In this document: piece by piece, positions 33,878-41,900 of the stretch
How the letters are laid out: each line of letters opens with the position of its first letter
How positions within the stretch are numbered: position 1 is the first letter of the stretch
The notes under the pieces: generated by a model
Told to the model about the DNA's origin: nothing
The model's input: the letters and a program-made list of their open reading frames with translations, nothing else
The model's database searches: none
Position numbers and translations under genes: made by a program
NCBI GenBank assembly: GCA_002483285.1
Contig: DLHP01000003.1
Location: 1-49,735, forward strand
Direction: 5' to 3'
DNA: 49,735 nucleotides
Origin: Flavobacterium sp. UBA7665
Lineage (GTDB): Bacteria > Bacteroidota > Bacteroidia > Flavobacteriales > Flavobacteriaceae

Positions 33878-34291
33878 TTAATGAAAAACTTGCTTTAAAC
33901 TTTCAAGCATTTCCTTGGTAATCGGCTTTGACATAAAGTCGTGTACCATCGGATAGGTTTTGGCCTTGTTGATGTCGGCAGGATCAATCGTCGACGACAA
34001 CACAATCACCTTACAATCCTTAAACAGCTTCGGATAGTCGTGCTTAGAGAACATGTCGAGGAATTCCCAACCGCCCATCACCGGCATGTTCAAATCGAGG
34101 AAAATCAACTGCGGATACCGACTGATCTCATTACCCAGATTGTTGAGCTTAAGGTCGTCAAAATAATTGAGCGCATCCTCGCCGTTTTGTGCCGTGATAA
34201 TTTCGTTAGCGAAAGACGCTTTAGAGATCACCATTTTGCAAAGCATCAGCGTAATCGGATCGTCATCGACACATAAAATAAGGTCAAGCAT
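33878..34291 (-). CDS. Single-domain CheY-like response regulator
   Basis: This 137-residue protein consists of a receiver domain alone: acidic pocket VDDDP (8-12), phospho-acceptor Asp66 in LIFLDLNMPVMGGWEFL, the Ser/Thr switch in VIVLSSTIDP and a Lys in FMSKPI. It has no output domain. Its ATG overlaps the stop of the upstream PAS kinase by one base (TAATG), which indicates translational coupling and a dedicated kinase-regulator pair. The output is probably by protein contact or phosphorelay; the partner is unknown. Confidence 0.92.
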   Translation of the reverse strand: MLDLILCVDDDPITLMLCKMVISKASFANEIITAQNGEDALNYFDDLKLNNLGNEISRYPQLIFLDLNMPVMGGWEFLDMFSKHDYPKLFKDCKVIVLSSTIDPADINKAKTYPMVHDFMSKPITKEMLESLKQVFH

Positions 34292-36012
34292 TATCGTATC
34301 TGTTTGAATGTTATTGTAAATGTAGTGCCTTTGTCTACTTCGCTTTCTACCTGGATTGAGCCGCCCATCGATTCTACCTGTGATTTCACGAGGTACAAAC
34401 CAAGCCCTTTGCTGTCGGGATAATTGTGGAAACGTTGGTAAAGCCCAAAAATCTTGTCGCCATTGCGCTCTAAATCGATTCCGATTCCGTTGTCCTTAAA
34501 CACTAGTACGATTTCATCGCCGACTTCTTTAGAGGATACAAAAATACGCAACGTACGTTTGGGTGAGCGGTATTTCACGGCATTGGTGAACAAGTTGAGC
34601 AAAATGCTTTCTAGGTAAGCCTTATTAATATTGAGGATGGTTACCTTTTCGAGTTCTATCTTGAGAATCGGCTTGTGCAGGCTGATTAAAAAACTGAGTT
34701 GGTTGAACACGTTTTCAAACACGTCCTTAATCAAAACCTCTTCTTTCTGTATCGACGGATTGTCCTTAATGATTACCACTTTCACCAAATCATTAATCGT
34801 TTCGTTGAGCAGGTGCGTCGAGGTAGAGAAGCCGTTGATGATTTCCTTGAGTTCGGCGTTCTCAATCGGGATTTCCTCCATGAGGTTCAACAAGCCCGTT
34901 AAATTAGACAACGGCGCGCGCAGGTTGTGCGAGGTGATGTAGGAAAATTGCTTCAAATCCTTGTTGTTCTGTGTAAGCTCGCGGATGAGTTGCTCTTTTT
35001 CCTTTTCCTGTTTCTTTTCCTCGGTGATGTCACGTTGGATAGAAATCCAGTGCGAATGGTCGCCCTCCTGGTTCGTAATGGGAATCATTGAGAAATTCAC
35101 CCAATATTCCTCGCCGTCCTTTTTATGGTTGAGCGTTTCGAACTTAAATTCTTCTTTGCCGCGCAAGGCTTTGGCCAACGACTCCATTTCGTGCTTGACC
35201 GATTTCTTGCCCATGAAAATCGCAGGTGTTTTCCCAATGACATCGGTAGGTTTGTAACCGGTCATCTCGGTAAAGGCGGGATTCACGAAAACAATTTTTG
35301 GGATGGTTCGGTTTGATTTTTCAGATTCGGTGATGATTACGGCGTCTTTGGTTTGCGTAATCACCGTTTCCAGTAATTTGAGTCGCTGTTCTTCTTCTTT
35401 TTGTTTGGTGACGTCTTGTATGGCACCGATCATTCGGATGGCGTTTCCTTCTTCGTCTTTAACCAGGAATCCCCTGTCAAATACGTATTTGTAAGTTCCG
35501 TCGGCGCACTTGAAACGGTATTCATCTTGCCATTTCTCAGTTTTCTGTTCGATAAACGAATAGAGTTTCATGGCCATTTTAATACTGTCTTCGGGGTGGA
35601 TGCGGTCAAACCACCATTTAGAAGTCTTGCCTACATCTTCTTTCTTATAGCCAAAAACGCCTTGAATTCCTTTATTCCAGATAAAATCATCTTCTTGTAT
35701 CTTCCAGTCCCAAATGGTGTCGCTGGTTGCTTTGGCCACAATGTCGTACCGCTCGTTAGACTCACGGATTTCGTCATTGTTGGTCTTCATCTTTTCAAAA
35801 ATCTTATTGTTGCGGATATCGTTGCGCGAAAGGATGAATTTGAAAAAAAGCCCCGAACACACAATGAATCCAAGGTCTTTTATAAAACCGTATTTCAGGA
35901 ATTGAGATTGTGAAGTAAAATGAAAGTTATTTGAAAGCCCATAACTGATGACAGCCAACAGGATAGAAAAAAAGACAAAGAGTAAAGTTATTTTATTGGA
36001 CTTGTTTTTCAT
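34291..36012 (-). CDS. PAS-domain sensor histidine kinase
   Basis: This 573-residue kinase has two N-terminal transmembrane helices (about 8-26 and 46-62), two PAS domains (about 85-210, with IWNKGIQGVFGYKKEDVG; about 215-335, with FVNPAFTEMTGYKPTDVIG), a coiled linker, a phospho-acceptor His in SYITSHNLRAPLSNLTG and an HATPase domain (FKDNGIGIDLERNGDKIFGLYQRF, GLGLYLVKSQVESMGG). The SHNLRAP version of the H-box is common in Bacteroidetes PAS kinases. The receiver gene directly downstream overlaps it by one base. A full -7 element ends 5 bp before the start codon, so the transcript may be leaderless. Confidence 0.92.
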   Translation of the reverse strand: MKNKSNKITLLFVFFSILLAVISYGLSNNFHFTSQSQFLKYGFIKDLGFIVCSGLFFKFILSRNDIRNNKIFEKMKTNNDEIRESNERYDIVAKATSDTIWDWKIQEDDFIWNKGIQGVFGYKKEDVGKTSKWWFDRIHPEDSIKMAMKLYSFIEQKTEKWQDEYRFKCADGTYKYVFDRGFLVKDEEGNAIRMIGAIQDVTKQKEEEQRLKLLETVITQTKDAVIITESEKSNRTIPKIVFVNPAFTEMTGYKPTDVIGKTPAIFMGKKSVKHEMESLAKALRGKEEFKFETLNHKKDGEEYWVNFSMIPITNQEGDHSHWISIQRDITEEKKQEKEKEQLIRELTQNNKDLKQFSYITSHNLRAPLSNLTGLLNLMEEIPIENAELKEIINGFSTSTHLLNETINDLVKVVIIKDNPSIQKEEVLIKDVFENVFNQLSFLISLHKPILKIELEKVTILNINKAYLESILLNLFTNAVKYRSPKRTLRIFVSSKEVGDEIVLVFKDNGIGIDLERNGDKIFGLYQRFHNYPDSKGLGLYLVKSQVESMGGSIQVESEVDKGTTFTITFKQIR

Positions 36013-36017
36013 TGTCT

Positions 36018-36025
36018 CAAATATA
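36018..36025 (-). promoter_or_regulatory. Candidate -7 element of the PAS kinase gene
   Basis: The minus strand reads TATATTTG, a full match, and ends only 5 bp before the ATG at 36012. No TTG is found at -33. If active, it would give a leaderless or nearly leaderless mRNA. Confidence 0.35.
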
Positions 36026-36151
36026 GATAATTTATCTTTCGCTTCATCGGAGCCCAGTTAAACTCTTGACATATTTTTGAACAAAATCAGTGCTAAAAAG
36101 TTAACAAACGGTAAACTAACCATTAATGATTTTTTATGTAAAAATAAAGTG

Positions 36152-36159
36152 TACCTTTG
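36152..36159 (+). promoter_or_regulatory. Candidate -7 element of typA
   Basis: TACCTTTG fully matches TAnnTTTG and lies 18 bp upstream of the typA ATG. A TTG start at 36157 in the same frame overlaps this box and is rejected. A T-rich stretch but no TTG lies at -33. Confidence 0.45.
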
Positions 36160-36177
36160 CACCCTAAAAAATTACGG

Positions 36178-37974
36178 ATGGAATCTATAAGAAACATTGC
36201 AATCATCGCGCACGTTGACCACGGAAAGACTACCCTGGTTGACAAAATCATGTACCACTGCCAGCTTTTTCGTGAAAACGAGAATACCGGCGATCTGATC
36301 CTCGACAACAACGATCTCGAGCGCGAACGTGGCATTACCATCACGTCAAAGAACGTTTCTGTAGTTTACAAAGGAACAAAAATCAACATTATCGATACAC
36401 CCGGTCACGCCGATTTTGGCGGTGAAGTGGAGCGTGTCTTGAACATGGCCGATGGTGTTTGTTTGCTCGTGGATGCTTTCGAAGGCCCGATGCCGCAAAC
36501 CCGTTTCGTATTGCAAAAAGCGATCGATCTTGGTCTTAAACCCTGCGTCGTAATCAATAAAGTAGACAAAGAAAACTGTACGCCTGAGGAAGTTCACGAA
36601 AAAGTATTCGACCTCATGTTTGAACTCGGTGCCGAAGAATGGCAATTGGATTTCCCAACCGTTTACGGATCGGCGAAAAACAATTGGATGAGCGACGACT
36701 TTAGAAATCAAACAGACAGTATTGAGCCACTACTTGATATGGTAATTAAGAATGTTCCGGCTCCTAAAGTAGCAGAAGGAACACCGCAAATGCTTATCAC
36801 TTCGTTAGATTTCTCGGCTTTTACAGGTCGTATTGCAATCGGTCGTCTCGAAAGAGGTGTTTTAAAAGAAGGCATGCCGATTTCTTTGGTAAAAAGAGAT
36901 GGCAGCGTCATGAAATCAAGAATCAAAGAATTACATACTTTTGAAGGTCTCGGACGTAAAAAAGTTACCGAAGTAATTGCTGGAGATATTTGTGCTATTG
37001 TTGGGGTTGAAGGATTTGAAATTGGAGATACTATTTCTGATTTTGAAAATCCAGAAGGTTTGGCTTCAATCGCCATTGACGAACCAACCATGAGTATGTT
37101 GTTTACCATCAACGATTCCCCTTTCTTTGGTAAAGAAGGTAAATTTGTAACTTCACGTCACATTCGAGATAGACTTACAAAAGAATTAGAAAAAAACCTT
37201 GCAATGAAGTTAGGTGAAACAGATTCTGCCGATAAATTCATGGTTTTTGGTCGTGGCGTGTTGCACTTGTCTGTTCTTATCGAAACCATGAGAAGAGAAG
37301 GATACGAATTGCAAATCGGTCAGCCACAGGTTATCATCAAAGAAATTGATGGTCAAAAATGTGAGCCAATCGAAGAATTGACCATCGATTTGCCCGAAAC
37401 ACTTTCTGGAAGAGCGGTCGAGTTTGTTACCATGCGTAAAGGAGAAATGCTTTCAATGGAAACCAAAGGAGAACGTATGATCGTTAAATTCAACATTCCA
37501 TCACGAGGCATCATCGGACTGCGTAACCAATTGCTTACTGCAACAGCCGGTGAAGCGATCATGGCGCACCGTTTCATTGGATATGAGCCTTACAAAGGTG
37601 AAATTTCCGGACGTAACAAAGGTTCATTGATTTCTATGGAAAAAGGGAAAGCGATTCCTTATTCAATCGATAAATTGCAAGACCGTGGTAAATTCTTCAT
37701 TGAACCGAATTCCGAAATTTATGAAGGTCAAGTAATCGGTGAAAATTCTCGTGCCGATGATATGTCAGTAAATGTAACCAAAGAGAAAAAACAATCCAAC
37801 GTTCGTTCGTCAGGAAATGATGAGAAGGCAAGGATTATCCCGCCGATTATCTTTTCTTTAGAAGAAGCGCTCGAGTACATCCAAAAAGATGAATATGTTG
37901 AGGTAACACCAAAATCGATTCGTTTGAGAAAAATCTATTTGAATGAAAACGACAGGAAACGTTTTAAGATGTAA
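36178..37974 (+). CDS. typA: Translational GTPase TypA/BipA
   Basis: TypA/BipA is a ribosome-binding GTPase linked to ribosome assembly and stress or cold adaptation. The 598-residue protein has the G1 loop AHVDHGKTT (11-19), the switch region ERERGITITSK, G3 DTPGHADFGGE, G4 NKVDKE and a YGSAKNNW G5-type segment. An EF-Tu-like domain 2, EF-G-like domains and the BipA-specific C-terminal domain (SNVRSSGNDEKARIIPP) follow. The length is normal. The ATG at 36178 was chosen because the upstream TTG lies within the -7 element. The gene is monocistronic with its own terminator. Confidence 0.97.
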   Translation: MESIRNIAIIAHVDHGKTTLVDKIMYHCQLFRENENTGDLILDNNDLERERGITITSKNVSVVYKGTKINIIDTPGHADFGGEVERVLNMADGVCLLVDAFEGPMPQTRFVLQKAIDLGLKPCVVINKVDKENCTPEEVHEKVFDLMFELGAEEWQLDFPTVYGSAKNNWMSDDFRNQTDSIEPLLDMVIKNVPAPKVAEGTPQMLITSLDFSAFTGRIAIGRLERGVLKEGMPISLVKRDGSVMKSRIKELHTFEGLGRKKVTEVIAGDICAIVGVEGFEIGDTISDFENPEGLASIAIDEPTMSMLFTINDSPFFGKEGKFVTSRHIRDRLTKELEKNLAMKLGETDSADKFMVFGRGVLHLSVLIETMRREGYELQIGQPQVIIKEIDGQKCEPIEELTIDLPETLSGRAVEFVTMRKGEMLSMETKGERMIVKFNIPSRGIIGLRNQLLTATAGEAIMAHRFIGYEPYKGEISGRNKGSLISMEKGKAIPYSIDKLQDRGKFFIEPNSEIYEGQVIGENSRADDMSVNVTKEKKQSNVRSSGNDEKARIIPPIIFSLEEALEYIQKDEYVEVTPKSIRLRKIYLNENDRKRFKM

Positions 37975-37995
37975 CAATAAAATACCTTATAAATG

Positions 37996-38023
37996 AAGCC
38001 ATTCGAAAGAGTGGCTTTTTTTT
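37996..38023 (+). terminator. Terminator of typA
   Basis: AAGCCATTC (37996-38004) / GAGTGGCTT (38009-38017) pairs over 9 bp with one G-U, closed by a GAAA tetraloop and followed by a T-run. Confidence 0.88.
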
Positions 38024-38028
38024 GGATC

Positions 38029-38973
38029 CTATCGGTTGTCTGCTCCCAACAAAAACTGCAGCGGGAAATGCAACCGTTTGGCCCAGGCATTTTCTGAGTG
38101 ATCTTCACCCGGGAAATTTTTTGTGATCCAGTTTTTTGGGCCGTAACCTTTGGCCATCATGATGGAGTCGGCTTCCTTTTGAAACGGTTCATACATCGCG
38201 TCGAGTGTTTGGTCTCCATAATCAAAGTACAATTTATGGGTCATCGGCGAGGGCAGATTCTGTTTCATATAATTGAGGAAAGCCTGCGGAATCGGGTTGT
38301 TTTTGGTTAAAAATATCCCCGGCCAATGCGTTGACAGGCAACCTGCGCCACCAAACACATCAGGATATTCGCAAATCGCATACAGCGAAATCAAGCCGCC
38401 CATGCTCGATCCCATGATAAAAGTATTTTCCTTACCGGTTTTGACCGAGAAGGTATGTTCTACAAATGGTTTGAGTTCTTTTACTATAAATTTGAGGTAG
38501 TTGTCTGAGTTAACGGGTATGGCAAAGAGCGGTTTCCCGTTTTTGATCCCATTTTGGTACAACGAATCCTGAAATTTTTTAGGGAGTGTTTCAAAAGGTT
38601 TTCGTGGGAACAAATCGCTGTGCCTGAGCGAACCAATGTTTGAAATGGCCACCACAATAAACGGCCTTGTCGCTTTTTCACGAATGAGTTGGGCGGCGGT
38701 TTCATCGACCCTCCATTCTTGCTTGTTCCAGGTGACGTTGGCATCAAAGAGCATTTGCCCGTCGTGCATGTAAAGGACTGCGTATTTTTCATTTTCGGAG
38801 TAGCCATCGGGAAGCCAAACATCTACTGCACGCGGTTGTATGTACCTGGATGCGAAGTTGTCGTAATGGCGCAGGCTTCCACTTGAAACAGTCATTTGCT
38901 GTGCGCTTATCGATACCATATAGCAACAAGAAAAAAGAAAAGTCAGGAAGGTAGCAGGTTTCAAATCGGTCAA
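38029..38973 (-). CDS. Secreted alpha/beta-hydrolase, esterase family
   Basis: This 314-residue putative esterase of the PF00756-like alpha/beta-hydrolase group has an N-terminal signal segment (FLTFLFSCCYMVSISAQ). The core shows VWLPDGYSENEKYAVLYMHDGQMLFD, the nucleophile elbow GSSMGG with Ser190, an acidic residue in FDYGDQTLDA (Asp254 or Asp258), and a catalytic His292 in GEDHSENAW. It lacks a T9SS tail, so it is probably periplasmic. It starts 12 bp after the large IgGFc/TSP3 gene and may be the last gene of that operon. The substrate is unknown; such enzymes act on short esters, siderophores or acylated sugars. Confidence 0.86.
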   Translation of the reverse strand: MTDLKPATFLTFLFSCCYMVSISAQQMTVSSGSLRHYDNFASRYIQPRAVDVWLPDGYSENEKYAVLYMHDGQMLFDANVTWNKQEWRVDETAAQLIREKATRPFIVVAISNIGSLRHSDLFPRKPFETLPKKFQDSLYQNGIKNGKPLFAIPVNSDNYLKFIVKELKPFVEHTFSVKTGKENTFIMGSSMGGLISLYAICEYPDVFGGAGCLSTHWPGIFLTKNNPIPQAFLNYMKQNLPSPMTHKLYFDYGDQTLDAMYEPFQKEADSIMMAKGYGPKNWITKNFPGEDHSENAWAKRLHFPLQFLLGADNR

Positions 38974-38985
38974 TTTTAAATTGGC

Positions 38986-41900
38986 TTAACGCTTAAGCGA
39001 AAAATGTCCTTTGACGGCGCGTTTGTCCTCGAGCATGATAGAGTACCAATAGTCATCGGCCGGAAGCGGTTTGCCATTGAAAGTGCCATCCCAGCCCTTA
39101 TCGAGCGGGTTGAGCTCTTTGACCAGTTTGCCAAAGCGATCAAAGATGTAAATGATTGTGTTGGCGTTGTAATCTTCTGTAACGCCCTTGATATTCCAGG
39201 TATCGTTAAAACCGTCGCCGTTGGGCGTGAAAAATTTGGGCACACTCAACACATAGATTTCTACCGGCCCAACCGTACCGCATCCGTTCAAGTCTTTCAC
39301 GTAAACCTGGTGGGTTCCGCCCGAAACATCGGGAAAGTAATTTGAATCCTGGTAACCCGAATCGTAATCAAGGCTATAAACATAATCGCCCGCACCATCT
39401 ACAAGTACTTGGATGGTGTTGGCATCGGCCAGGTCGTTGATTTTAATATTTCGGATCGTAGCGATTTCAGAAACATATACCTGAACCTTACGCGTGCGTT
39501 GGCATCCGAATGAGTTAGAAACTTCTACGGTGTACGCGCCGCCGGTAGCTACGGTAATGGTTGGTGAAACTTCTGCAGGAAGCAGCGCGCCATCCAAAAA
39601 CCATTGGTAAGTGTAATCGGTGAGTGGCGTGCCAATGGCGACACCTGCATCTATAGTGACCGTCAATTCGGGAAGGTTGGTGCAAATCAACCCTCTGTCA
39701 TGCCCGTCGGTGTTGAGGTCTATTTTAGGCAGCGGATGCACGGTAAACGGCAACAATTGCGTCGCAATACAAGCAGGATTGGTCGGATTTTGAACGGTCA
39801 CCGTTACGTCTTGCGTCGTCGTGACAAACGGGTTGGGCAAGGGGTTGGGCAAGGGATTGCCGTTCGCATCGGTATAATTGATGACCATTCCGGTTTGTCC
39901 GTTGAGAATGGTGCTCTCAAAAGTCGAGGTATCAAAGGCAAACAACCCATCCTGCAACAACGGATTCGTTTCGTCATCGCAGGTAGTAAGCAAGGAGGCT
40001 GCTATTGGTAAAGCCTCGGGCAAATCGTCTACGACAAATTCAAACTCGCCTTGGGTGTTGCATGGCCCATCGGGCGCTAAAGTAATGTCGTTAAAAGCTT
40101 TTACGGTAATGGTGGCGTTCGAGTTGACAAAGAACGGATTGGGTAATGGACTTGGCAGCGCAACACCCGCCGCATCAAAATATTGTAGTGAAACATTGGT
40201 TTGGCCGTTTAGTATTGCCGCATCAATGCCAGAGGTGTTAAATCCGTATTGGCCGTCCTGGTCGTCGTCGCAATGGTGTATGATATTGTCGGGATCAACA
40301 GGGTTGATTTCGGGTAGCTTTTCTACATTGAGCGAGATGTACGCGCCCAAACCAAAACAATCATTAGACAACGTACTTTGTACCCGCACCCAGATGAGTT
40401 GCTGGTTGGGAAATTCAATGTTTCGGTAATGGTGAATGCTTATCGGATCGGCGGCATTCTGTGAGATTTCGAGTGAATTGCCCGCATCATCGGTAACCGA
40501 ATTGGCATCGGCTACGTTTTTATAGTATTTGATTGTAAAAAGCGACGTAGCCGGAAGCACCGCCGTGATTGCAGCAGTGGCACTGCTGAAATCAAAATAA
40601 GCAATACCGTCACGATTGTCGTTATTGGCATTGTTGTTCCCATTGGTATCAAGGAAGTCGTCGCATTGGTAAAAGTCAAGGTGGAAGGTCGACGGAATTC
40701 GCGTCGCACCCACCCGCACCGACAAAAGCGCAACTTTGTAACAGCCATCGGCATTTTGTACCCTGACCCAGACGATGGTGTTCCCAGTATTGTATTGTAT
40801 CGGATTGTCGATGTATTCCGGGTTCGAGATCGTAGCATTACCTACTTCTGCAGCGGCTTGAGTAGTGTAATAAGTAAAAGTCATTAGGGCTGCGTCTGCG
40901 CTAATGAACTCTTCTTTTTGGCGCAGGTTGACATCGGTGATACCATCGGGAACGGCATCCTCGTCACAATCAATTAGCGTGAGAGGCGAACTGATGACAG
41001 GCAAATCAAAAACAGTCAAAGTAGATTCATCAGAAATAAGGCTGCAGCTGTTTCCCGTTTTTTCTAAAATCACACGGTAGCGCAACCCATCCATAGCCGG
41101 TGTCACATTGTTGATTTGCAACATATCCGAATTCACACCCGCGTAAGTGGCGTTGTTGGTCAGATTGTTCCAAATGCTGCCGGTAAATACCTGCCATTGG
41201 TAAAAATCCACCGGAGAGGATACCACTGTTGCCGTAGTGTTATACGTATCGCAAACCGCAAGTACTGCTGCGGGTTGGGTTACGATGGCAATCGGCGCAT
41301 AAATGGTGTAGTTGCTGTTGGGTAATGGCGTATAACCGGTAGCGCTGGTAATCACGCCGTTTGCGTTGGTCGCGATTGGGCTATTGCCAACCAGACCGTC
41401 ATTGTCGGGGTCGGTAAGGCCGGCTTCGATGGCATCAAAACAGGTATCGCCGTCGCTGTCGGTTTCCAGGTAATTGTTGGTTCCGTCGGCATCCGAATCG
41501 ACCAAAGTATAAGTCAGTATTCCCGAATCGGGTGAGTTTTCAAGGGAATCAATGAGGCCATTTGAGCCAAAATCGGCTGGACTGCCGTCGATAGTACCGT
41601 CATTGTTGGTATCTGCCGCATTGCTTGAAGATTCTACAAGGTCGTAAATGCCGTCGTTGTCACTGTCCAGGTCGAGGTAATCGGGAACGCCATCGCCATC
41701 GGTATCTACTGGACTAATGCCGGTACCAAAAACATCGTATAATCCATCCGAGTTGGTGTCGGTATTGGTTATCACAAGCGGTGTAGCGCCATGCGATTCA
41801 ATGGCGTCGGGTATGCCATCGTTGTCGCTGTCCGAATCCAGGTTATCGGTAACGCCGTCGCCATCGGTATCTCTAGGGACACAACTGGACACGAGGTTAA

